Shown here piece by piece: positions 55,188 through 63,045 of a stretch of 64,000 nt of DNA. The number at the start of each line of letters is the position of its first letter. The first letter of the stretch is position 1. The notes beneath the pieces are model-generated. The model saw only the letters and a list, made by a program, of their open reading frames with translations. It searched no databases and was not told the origin of the DNA. Position numbers and translations under genes: made by a program. Origin of the DNA: Methylotuvimicrobium buryatense 5G (GTDB taxonomy: Bacteria > Pseudomonadota > Gammaproteobacteria > Methylococcales > Methylomonadaceae); NCBI RefSeq assembly GCF_000341735.1, contig NZ_KB455575.1, positions 2,171,286 to 2,235,285 on the forward strand, read 5' to 3'.

Positions 55188-55865
55188 ATGATGAATAAAA
55201 TACGAATAGGCCAAACCGTCCCACTTTTGCCTGTATCCGATTGGATACAGGGAAACCCCATTGATTTAACACAGCAAAACGGGCGCGTCGTACTGATCGA
55301 AGTCTTTCAACTCAATTGTCCCGGCTGCTTCCTCTATGGCTTGCCCCAGGCAATAGAAATGCATCGAAAATACTCCGATAAGGGCCTGACGGTCATCGGC
55401 ATATCAACGGCTTTCGAAGATTTCGATAAAAACACGCTGGACAACTTAAAGCTTTTGGTTAATCAACAACAGGTCATCGGGCATTCCTATCGCGTCTTAG
55501 CCGAACATGATTTGTTGGATGACGGCAAGCTGTCCTATCGGGTCCCATTTCCATTGGCGATGGACCGTTTGATCGAACGCCGGGCAAACTTCACCGACGA
55601 AGAAATTACCGAGTTCATAAATTCGCGTATTCCCGATTTCGAGCAACAAAGCGATCTGCAACGCGAGCAAATCCGGCAAAATGTAGCCTTTTATCTTGAA
55701 GGCCTTAAATACCGTGCCGAAACCTTCGAGCTTTTCGATCTGCAAGGCACGCCGTCCAGCATCCTGATCGACAAAGAAGGCAGGTTGGCCGAATGCTTGT
55801 TCGGACATGATCCCGAACTGGAATTCAGGATTCAAAAACTGCTTGAAGCAGAAATACAAAAATGA
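55188..55865 (+). CDS. thioredoxin-like redoxin-domain protein
   Basis: 225-residue thioredoxin-fold protein without a signal peptide. It has RVVLIEVFQLNCPGCFLYGLPQAIEMHRKY with the redox pair Cys44-Pro-Gly-Cys47, then GLTVIGISTAFEDFD as in TlpA/AhpC-TSA proteins, and the cis-Pro loop DLQGTPSSILIDKEGRL. A roughly 90-residue insertion between the strands is longer than in plain thioredoxins. Cytoplasmic thiol oxidoreductase or peroxidase-like role is likely; the partner is unknown. Confidence 0.78.
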   Translation: MMNKIRIGQTVPLLPVSDWIQGNPIDLTQQNGRVVLIEVFQLNCPGCFLYGLPQAIEMHRKYSDKGLTVIGISTAFEDFDKNTLDNLKLLVNQQQVIGHSYRVLAEHDLLDDGKLSYRVPFPLAMDRLIERRANFTDEEITEFINSRIPDFEQQSDLQREQIRQNVAFYLEGLKYRAETFELFDLQGTPSSILIDKEGRLAECLFGHDPELEFRIQKLLEAEIQK

Positions 55866-55954
55866 TGTTTTTTGCCATTCAGTTGGCAAAGAATTATCGA
55901 CGCATCAGAAGCCCTTATCGGACCAGTTCGCAACCAAACCAACCCGATCCGATC

Positions 55955-56022
55955 ATCGCGACGAAGGCGTCGCTCCCACAAAGGGTTTCCAAGCGCTTTG
56001 GGAGCGACGCCTTCGTCGCGAT
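55955..56022. repeat. REP-like palindrome
   Basis: ATCGCGACGAAGGCGTCGCT CCCACAAAG and CTTTGGGAGCGACGCCTTCG TCGCGAT are inverted arms around a 12-base loop. It is a classic gammaproteobacterial REP-type unit at the transcript end of the redoxin gene, unrelated to the A/B/C modules. Confidence 0.85.
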
Positions 56023-56101
56023 TTCGAAGCCCGGAGGGACAGTTATAAAGAAAAGATATCGAAGCCGCCCAGGCTAAATAAACTACACAACCAAAAAAGA
56101 T

Positions 56102-58498
56102 TCAAACATCCTCGAGCATCTTCAAGATCTGTTGGGCTTCTTCGATACCGATGAATTTTTCATCTTTGCCGACAGCCCGCTCGAGATGCTGTTTCGCCCG
56201 TTTGTGATCGCCTTGTTTGAAATACACCATACCCAACCGGTATTGAGCGATCGCCGACTCGGGTGCTAGCGCAGTGACTTTCAACAACAACTCTTTCGCT
56301 TGTTCGTAACTGCCTTGCTTATAGGCCAACACGGCGACCGTAAACAACATATCGGGATGACCCGTTTTCGCCAAAGGCGCGGCCAATTTAGCGGCACGAT
56401 CCAACGTTGCGCTATCGCCGCCCAGTTCGGTCAAATAACGGACCCAATTATTCAAAGCAACGGCCGAAGTCGGTTGCATACGGTAATTTTCCTCCAACAA
56501 GGCAAGCGCTTTATCATGAGCTCCGTCGCGGTGATAAAGCGCAACCAAATCGCCGGTCAACGTCGTCGATGCCGTTTTTTCGATGCCTTTTATCAAAACT
56601 TCGACCGCTTTGGTTTTATGGTTTTGATTGAGATAAATACCGGCCAAATTGCGGTACGGACTTTCCCACTCGGGCTTGATATCGATCGCCTTGTTGAATG
56701 CGGCGACCGCATCGTTCGCTTTGCCCGCCGCGGCCAACACGCCGCCCATCAAATTGTAAGCGACAAAATGCTCGGGTTGCCGCTTCACGGCTTCTTGAAG
56801 CTTGGCCAAAGCGCGGTCCGGCTTATTCAATTGCAGCTGGGTATTGACCAATTGCGTCAACGGTTCGATTGCATCGGGTTGATTGACCAACGCATCGGCA
56901 AAGCGCTCGACCGCCTTTTCGGAATTACCTTCGGCTTGGTATGACAAACCGGCCAGATAGTACCCCGTCGCTTCATCGGGAAAAGCTTGCTGCACGGCGT
57001 CCGATACTCGACGGGCTTGCTCCCATTGCCGTTGAGACAAATAAATCTTGAACAAAGCTTCCAATCCTTTTTTATGATTGGGATCGGCTTGCAACAGCGC
57101 GCCGATTTGCTGAACGGCTTTGCCGGGATTACCAGTAGTGAGCAACAATTCGGCCAATTCAAGCCTCGCATTCTCGTCGGCCGGCTGCAATTGCACGATT
57201 TTTTCAAGATTTTCCAGCGCCGGCACCGGATCTTGATTTAACCGATGAGCGGTGCTCAACAATTTCAATACGGCAACATCGTTCGAGCGGTCCGCCAACA
57301 CTTCACGAAAGTCTTGGATCGCGTCGGTCAAGCGGCTTTCGGCGAGCGCCAACTCGCCGCGCAAAATCAAGGCATCGCTTTGTTTGGGCTGTTTGTGCAA
57401 CACGAATTCGAGTAATTCGGCAGCTTGACTGTTTCGGCCGGTATTGGCGTAGAGCCTAGCCAAGCGATTTTCGGCATTGATGCCCTGAACGCCGGAAGAG
57501 TCGGCCTCGACTATCTCCAATAACGCTTGCTCGGCTTTATCGGTCAGATTTTGTGCCAGATACAAATTAACCAAGCCGAACTTCAACACAAAGTCGTCGG
57601 GATATTCTTCCAAGAGCGGAATCAATTCGGCTTCGGCGATTTCCGGCCCCCGCTTTTCGGTCAAGAAATCGAGCAGATTGACAATCGCTTGCCGATTGTC
57701 AGGCAAATCGATAACGGCATCGCGCAGTACGCTTTCAGCCTTGTCGAGTTGATTGTGCTCGATCAAAAACAAAGCCAATCGCTTACGGTGCAACAAGGGT
57801 TTCGGTTCGATTTTAATAATGTCTTCGAATGTTTTTTCGGCCTTGTCGAAAGCTTGAGTCTTGACGTATAGATTGACCAGCATCAAGAGTAACGAAGTAT
57901 CGTCGGAATTTTGATCGGCATAACCGCGTACAAACTCGATCGCTTGATCCAGTTTGCCCGATTTGGCCTTGAGCGACGCGAGCAGCAATACAGCCGGAAC
58001 GTCTCCCTGCCTTTTCGCGAGCGCGGCTTCCGCCTTAACGATCGCGGCATCGCTACTATTTTGCGCGGCCAAAATCCCAGCCTGCAAAACCAAGGCATCG
58101 GGACTCTCGGCATCGATAGCCAACGCCTGTTTCATCAATGTCTCGGCATCTTGGACTTGACCTGCCAACAGATAGATTTGTCCGAGTTTGACGCGGGCCT
58201 TCAAATGTTTCGGATCGGCATTGACGACCTGCCGGTAAAGGTCTGCGGCTTGTTGTACATTGCCCAACTTTACCGAAGTCTCGGCAGATTCGAACAAGGC
58301 TTCAACTTGATCCGGCTTGAATTCGAGCGCCTGTTCGAAAGCGGCAAGGGCTTGCTCGTAATCACCCGCTTTAAATAATTGCTTACCTTGTTCGAGATAT
58401 TCGTTCATTTGACGTTCGGTGTCGTCGCAGGCAGTCAAGGCTGCGGAAGAAAGGATGATAAAAAGAATGGAACGGTACTTTCGTATAAAAGACTTCAT
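56102..58498 (-). CDS. TPR-repeat lipoprotein
   Basis: 798-residue exported protein. Signal peptide and lipobox LTAC (ILFIILSSAALTAC) anchor it to a membrane. The remainder is a long array of tetratricopeptide repeats, e.g. EQGKQLFKAGDYEQALAAFEQALEFKPD and ATGYYLAGLSYQAEGNSEKAVERFADAL, some twenty units. Similar to TPR lipoproteins of the PrsT type found in PEP-CTERM genomes. Likely a periplasmic assembly scaffold. Same strand and next gene cluster after the coiled-coil/porin/TonB genes, but separated from them by 790 bp of repeats. Confidence 0.82.
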   Translation of the reverse strand: MKSFIRKYRSILFIILSSAALTACDDTERQMNEYLEQGKQLFKAGDYEQALAAFEQALEFKPDQVEALFESAETSVKLGNVQQAADLYRQVVNADPKHLKARVKLGQIYLLAGQVQDAETLMKQALAIDAESPDALVLQAGILAAQNSSDAAIVKAEAALAKRQGDVPAVLLLASLKAKSGKLDQAIEFVRGYADQNSDDTSLLLMLVNLYVKTQAFDKAEKTFEDIIKIEPKPLLHRKRLALFLIEHNQLDKAESVLRDAVIDLPDNRQAIVNLLDFLTEKRGPEIAEAELIPLLEEYPDDFVLKFGLVNLYLAQNLTDKAEQALLEIVEADSSGVQGINAENRLARLYANTGRNSQAAELLEFVLHKQPKQSDALILRGELALAESRLTDAIQDFREVLADRSNDVAVLKLLSTAHRLNQDPVPALENLEKIVQLQPADENARLELAELLLTTGNPGKAVQQIGALLQADPNHKKGLEALFKIYLSQRQWEQARRVSDAVQQAFPDEATGYYLAGLSYQAEGNSEKAVERFADALVNQPDAIEPLTQLVNTQLQLNKPDRALAKLQEAVKRQPEHFVAYNLMGGVLAAAGKANDAVAAFNKAIDIKPEWESPYRNLAGIYLNQNHKTKAVEVLIKGIEKTASTTLTGDLVALYHRDGAHDKALALLEENYRMQPTSAVALNNWVRYLTELGGDSATLDRAAKLAAPLAKTGHPDMLFTVAVLAYKQGSYEQAKELLLKVTALAPESAIAQYRLGMVYFKQGDHKRAKQHLERAVGKDEKFIGIEEAQQILKMLEDV

Positions 58499-58639
58499 GA
58501 ATAGTTTTTTGGTTCTGAAATTCGGGCACTCCTGATGGATTTTCCGATTGTAGTTTCTCCGCATTCTCCTAGTGCGGAAGCGGTTTGGAGAGATAATTGG
58601 TATAAGTTTTTGCTCCTTCCCAAGCTCTAGCTTGCACTG

Positions 58640-59280
58640 CCATTAAGATATCGAAACCCCTGTCATTCCGCCAAGGAGTGGCGGAATCCAGTGCCATGGA
58701 TGGCAAGCACTGAATACATCCGTGTAGTCTGGATGTCGGCAATCCATGCCGACATGACGGCTTAACATAATGACAGTGAGTTTTCTGGTTCCCACGGTCC
58801 TCCCTGAAAATCCATACGTTGGTTGCCGAGACAAGATCGGTATGCATTCCCACGGAGGACCGTCACTGTCATTAAGTTAAGGGAAACCCGTCATTCCGCC
58901 ACGGACTGGCGGAATCCAGTGCCATGGATGGCGGGCTTTTGAAGCACATTCGAGCCTGAATGCGGAAAATGCCAGCATTACTTATTCTTTGGCGGCTTAA
59001 CTTAATGGTAGTGACGGAGGACCGTGGGAATGAGGGAATACTTTCACAGTCTCTGGAGCTTGGGAAACAGCGGAACAACGCTTTCACTAAAGGTATTCTA
59101 TGTACAAAATGCCCTGCTGTCTTAGCCAATGAGACTTCGATGACTTTTATTGCGACCCGCCTTTGGCGGCTTCGATATCGCGATCTGGGGATCGCTCCCA
59201 CATCAGAGACCTCAAGTGCCACCCGGCAGGACGGGTTTTGCAAACCCGTCCGTAACATTTTGATATTGCTATCGTTAGCT
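58640..59280. repeat. patchwork of short inverted and direct repeats
   Basis: TGGCGGAATCCAGTGCCATG GATGGC occurs twice (near 58675 and 58906), each time after GTCATTCCGCCA. CCCACGGTCCTCC and GGAGGACCGTGGG also recur in both orientations (58792, 58853, 59013). GGACGGGTTT / AAACCCGTCC (59229-59251) is a tight hairpin with a 3-base loop. No gene in 58499-59289. Confidence 0.7.
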
Positions 59281-59289
59281 ATTCCTTCT

Positions 59290-60033
59290 TTAGCTGCCTT
59301 CCTCTTGACTTTGAATATCGTCAGGCTCTTGAATTTCTTCAGGTTTTGAATCTTGAGCGGATTCCTGCATTTCATCTACGATTTCTGTCTCTTCGTAAAC
59401 TTCTTCAGGCTCGGTCTTGCGCCTGTATTGTTGCTCGATCAATTTGTCTTCGTATTCCTGAATGATGTTTTCGAGTTCAACGCTTTTGAATTGAAAAACC
59501 GGCTCGGCCTGCACTAGTCGCGCCCAAAGACTTTGCCCGCCATAATCTTTGAGCATGTCTCGAGTTGCTTGATACATCTTGATATTTTTATTCTCGCAGG
59601 AATCCAGTTCCGAAACGGTAAATTCTTGGAGTTTTTGCAGCTCGGCATGCTCCAGGCTCAATTGGTTTTTGGACTGATTCAATACCTTATATTTTTCGAC
59701 AACTTCGACCAATTTCCCATGAGTTTGATCGAGCCGGCCGCGAACCGCTTCAATGGTACTTTTTTGCGTGTCCAGCTCGCCGCCCAGTTTTTCTTCACGA
59801 GAAACCGCCGCTTCATGCTGCTCTTTCAGCGTTTCGATCTCGGCGGCCAGCTTATCGTTTTCTGCTTTCAAGGCATCGCGCTCGGCGGTCATTTCGCGGA
59901 CCATCGCCTGCAGCTTGTTGATGACACGCGCGCTGCCGCCGTCGTCTCGCCTGGCTGCCTGAGCATAAACGGCATTCGATAACAATGAGGAAACAAACAA
60001 AACGGCCAAAAAATTTGAAATGATCTTGATCAT
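59290..60033 (-). CDS. periplasmic coiled-coil protein
   Basis: 247-residue exported protein. Signal peptide is MIKIISNFLAVLFVSSLLSNAVYAQA. Residues about 35-150 are a long coiled coil (VREMTAERDALKAENDKLAAEIETLKEQ). A short conserved middle, LDSCENKNIKMYQATRDMLKDYGGQSLWARLVQAEPVFQFKSVELENIIQEYEDKL, has a single Cys. The tail is very acidic (EEVYEETEIVDEMQESAQD). It lies 97 bases after the porin on the same strand (their frames overlap only if a longer start is taken), so the two are probably one operon. A periplasmic spacer or partner for the porin/TonB system is inference. Confidence 0.75.
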   Translation of the reverse strand: MIKIISNFLAVLFVSSLLSNAVYAQAARRDDGGSARVINKLQAMVREMTAERDALKAENDKLAAEIETLKEQHEAAVSREEKLGGELDTQKSTIEAVRGRLDQTHGKLVEVVEKYKVLNQSKNQLSLEHAELQKLQEFTVSELDSCENKNIKMYQATRDMLKDYGGQSLWARLVQAEPVFQFKSVELENIIQEYEDKLIEQQYRRKTEPEEVYEETEIVDEMQESAQDSKPEEIQEPDDIQSQEEGS

Positions 60034-60130
60034 AAGATTTGATGATATTCGGAAATTGATCACAATTGGCCGTCCGGACAGGACAAACATTGGCTCGCCT
60101 CTTCTATAGATTTCACGGCTCACCACAACC

Positions 60131-61894
60131 TTAAAACTTGGTGTTGATATCGATTTGGAAAACGTCGATACCATAAGGCGGCCCGGTTATCGCTTCTGCG
60201 GTTAGCCAGCGGCTAGTTAACCAAACATTGTTGAGCAGCGCATAGTTAGCCCCGAGAATCCAGCCTTTAGCATTCGTGCCGCCGAGGTGAAAGTCCGAAT
60301 CCGAAAAGGCATCGACTACCGCATCGCGTTCGACCCGTTTATAGGCGACAAAAGTACTCCAATTGCCTTTTTTATCGACTCTCAACCAACCCAAGTCGGC
60401 ACGTAATTGCCAAGCGGTAGTTTGTTCGTCCACTGCCCCGCTGCCCAAAGCGCCGCCTAATACTCTCGCGGCTGCCACTTTTTCGCTGTCGAAGCCGATG
60501 TTCTTTGCATAATCACCGGATAACGTTAAGTGAATCGGATCAAATAAGGCCATATCATAGCGTGCGGTAAAATTGACAATTTTAAACTCAGACGCTAAAC
60601 CAACCATACCGGGAAATTCGCTGGGTAAAGGATCATTAAATGCACCGTCACGACAGATTGTTGCCAGCGTATTACCGCCTTGCATGAATTCCGGCATCGA
60701 AGCGGTATTTTCACGAGAATTGACATCGCAGGTACCGGATGCGGTTGATGTATTCGGCCTGGCTGTGATATTTTTAAAATCATAATAAGCCAAAGCCATT
60801 CTCAGATTGTCTTTATTTTTAAATCCCCAGTCCAAACCAACCTGTCCGCCGAACAGCCATTTATCGTTATGACTGAATGGAGCTTCCTGCAGCGGAAAAG
60901 CCCCACCTGTCGCATAGAGTACTCGTGCGCCGTCACCTAAACCATTAGACAATCCTAAGTTGTATCGATAAGTCGCCGCAAAACCTTCGAATGACAAATC
61001 GGTATCCCAAACCAACTCGGAGCCACTGGTGAACTCCCCCCCTCCAACGAAAAAAGGATTTTTGATACGTCCGCCCATCAGAGAAAGCCAATTAAAACCG
61101 AAACTGTCGACATCGTCGTATTGAAGATAGGCCCGGTCGATGTTGAAGTCATAACGATCGCCTGTTTGCCCCATGGTTTGATTTGTTGAAACGGGATCTC
61201 TGAAATTACCGGTCGATAGACGGATTCCGGCTTCTAAACCTTCCGCGATATCGGCATCGATGCCCAACCGAAAGCGTTGCCGAAAGCGCTGATTGTTCGT
61301 CGTAGTATTTTCGATAAGGTCCAACCCCGCATTTCTGGCACCGCCCAGTTGATTGATTGCTTGTCCATTCGGATAAAAAGGGAAAATACTCAAGCCGCTG
61401 GCATTTTCATCGGCATAAAAAACCGGCTCATACCGCAAACGCAAATCCCCCGACAACTTAAATTTTCGAGTCCATTCCGGCAAGGCATCGGCCAAACCCC
61501 AACCTTCTTCCTTGGCCTTACTGATTACGTCACCGGTAACATCTTCGCGCAATTCCGCGCGGATCTCATCGCGAATTTGATCCTTGATAAAATCGGGAAT
61601 ATAGGAAACCCGGACTTCGTCGTCGGCGAGTTCGCCAACCGATGCCGCATTGCTTAGCGCCGCGGCGGTCCTTGCTTGCGATGCGATCTTCCCAGCTTCG
61701 GCTTCGGCTTCCTTGAACATCGTTTCAGCGGTTTCTTCGGTCAAAACGCCTTGTTTGACCAATTGCTTGATTAGGCTTTCGGTCGTGCTGCGCAGTTTCA
61801 GCAATTCCTCTTTTTCACCGGCCTGCACCGGCCCTAAAACGCTCAACAACACTAAGGCCGTGACAGCCTTTTTCTGTAACATTGTCTTTCCCAT
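60131..61894 (-). CDS. putative outer-membrane porin with periplasmic N-terminal helix
   Basis: 587-residue protein (583 if the second ATG at 61882 is used, which has GGGAAAG upstream). Signal peptide ends VQAGEK. About 40-145 is helical and rich in Ala/Glu (LRSTTESLIKQLVKQGVLTEETAETMFKEAEAEA), resembling the periplasmic oligomerisation part of a putative porin family. From about 150 on, alternating beta strands with aromatic girdles run to the end, which terminates in DVFQIDINTKF, a C-terminal Phe as in outer-membrane barrels. Its gene sits directly after tonB (9-base gap), suggesting functional linkage to the TonB/ExbBD energy system. Confidence 0.8.
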   Translation of the reverse strand: MGKTMLQKKAVTALVLLSVLGPVQAGEKEELLKLRSTTESLIKQLVKQGVLTEETAETMFKEAEAEAGKIASQARTAAALSNAASVGELADDEVRVSYIPDFIKDQIRDEIRAELREDVTGDVISKAKEEGWGLADALPEWTRKFKLSGDLRLRYEPVFYADENASGLSIFPFYPNGQAINQLGGARNAGLDLIENTTTNNQRFRQRFRLGIDADIAEGLEAGIRLSTGNFRDPVSTNQTMGQTGDRYDFNIDRAYLQYDDVDSFGFNWLSLMGGRIKNPFFVGGGEFTSGSELVWDTDLSFEGFAATYRYNLGLSNGLGDGARVLYATGGAFPLQEAPFSHNDKWLFGGQVGLDWGFKNKDNLRMALAYYDFKNITARPNTSTASGTCDVNSRENTASMPEFMQGGNTLATICRDGAFNDPLPSEFPGMVGLASEFKIVNFTARYDMALFDPIHLTLSGDYAKNIGFDSEKVAAARVLGGALGSGAVDEQTTAWQLRADLGWLRVDKKGNWSTFVAYKRVERDAVVDAFSDSDFHLGGTNAKGWILGANYALLNNVWLTSRWLTAEAITGPPYGIDVFQIDINTKF

Positions 61895-61903
61895 TAACTG
61901 AAG

Positions 61904-62557
61904 TTAAATGCGGTTCGTAATTCGAAATTTGATCGGCTGTTTCATCCCGGCCGGCGGGGCTTTATTGATTCGTTTCAACTTGGAGAGCGTCATTTGCAAC
62001 TTTTCGTCGATCCGAGCATCGTCACTGCCCCGGACCAATTCAAATCGAGTCACATTACCTTGCTTATCGACCCAGATACGAACCGTCGCCGTGTAACGCG
62101 TTCTACGTAAATCGTCGACCTCGGAAATCACCACTTGCATTTGATTCCTGATAATATTGCCGTACCAAGCGTTGGGATTGCCGCTCAACAATCCGCGCCC
62201 GCCTTTCCGTGCAGCCAAGCCAAAGCCGTCGGAACCGGCGCTGCCGTCAGCATCAAGTCCCAAACTATCGGCAGGCGGCGCATCGTCGACATCCGGGAGA
62301 TTTTCAGGCTCCGGATCAGGCTCCGGGATCTTTTCCTCGATCTTTTCCGGCTCGGGCGGCTTCTCAATTTTCGGTGGGGGCGGAGGAGGCGGCGGCGGCT
62401 TCAACAAGGTAATCGGCTGGATTTTTTTTTGCGGACGCTCGTCGCTGTCTTGCTTGAAATTGCTAATGCCGTAAATTATCAGAGCCACCAAAATCAAACC
62501 AATCACGCCGCCGATGATCTTCGGCAGATGCACCTTCCAGCTTTTGTGTTTACTCAT
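61904..62557 (-). CDS. TonB-like energy transducer
   Basis: 217-residue protein: one N-terminal membrane segment (IIGGVIGLILVALIIYGI), a Pro-rich spacer (nine consecutive Pro, then EPEKIEEKIPEPDPEPE), and a C-terminal TonB-type domain (YTATVRIWVDKQGNVTRFELVRGSDDARIDEKLQMTLSKLK). It transfers proton-motive force from ExbBD to an outer-membrane partner. Located between exbD-type and porin genes, in the order ExbB-ExbD-TonB-porin on the minus strand. The anchor His of E. coli TonB is not evident in the helix. Confidence 0.85.
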   Translation of the reverse strand: MSKHKSWKVHLPKIIGGVIGLILVALIIYGISNFKQDSDERPQKKIQPITLLKPPPPPPPPPKIEKPPEPEKIEEKIPEPDPEPENLPDVDDAPPADSLGLDADGSAGSDGFGLAARKGGRGLLSGNPNAWYGNIIRNQMQVVISEVDDLRRTRYTATVRIWVDKQGNVTRFELVRGSDDARIDEKLQMTLSKLKRINKAPPAGMKQPIKFRITNRI

Positions 62558-62564
62558 AACCGCG

Positions 62565-62969
62565 TTATTTGACTAGGTTCTGCGTCACCAGACCGATCTG
62601 CGTAATATCGATGCGGCCCATTAAAGCCAATACATCAACAACGTTCTGATATTGCACGGTCGCATCGCCTTTGATGATCACTGGCAATTCCGGATCAGCC
62701 GCACGGTACTGTTGTAGTAATGATTCCAACTGCTCCAACGTTACCGGATAGGTATCGAGAAAAATCGTACCGTCGGCCGTGATCGTGATTGCCTTGGTTT
62801 TCGGCTTGGCCAAACTCGGTGTATCACTGGCTTTCGGTAAATTGACGGTGATTCCTTGCACGGCGGCCGTGGTCATGATAATGAAGACGATTAACAACAC
62901 ATAGGCCAAATCCAACATGGACGTGACATTGATATCGTCGTAACTTTCCAGTTCTTCTTTGTAACGCAT
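62565..62969 (-). CDS. ExbD/TolR-family protein
   Basis: 134-residue inner-membrane protein with one segment near the N-terminus. The proton-relevant Asp is visible in NVTSMLDLAYVLLIVFIIMTTAAV (Asp20), followed by a periplasmic domain VNLPKASDTPSL ... ADGTIFLDTYPVTLEQLESLL. It forms the channel's stator with the ExbB-type protein encoded 76 bases upstream. Seven bases from the TonB-like gene, so cotranscribed. Confidence 0.88.
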   Translation of the reverse strand: MRYKEELESYDDINVTSMLDLAYVLLIVFIIMTTAAVQGITVNLPKASDTPSLAKPKTKAITITADGTIFLDTYPVTLEQLESLLQQYRAADPELPVIIKGDATVQYQNVVDVLALMGRIDITQIGLVTQNLVK

Positions 62970-63045
62970 AATAAATAACTCGTTCGTATTTGGTCAGAGC
63001 GAGACTAAAGATACTCGCTGCCTGGCAATTCAAGAGGTCCGCTGA

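Noticed and set aside
55862-56077. Open frame after the redoxin gene
   Set aside because: Runs across the REP palindrome; no recognisable product.
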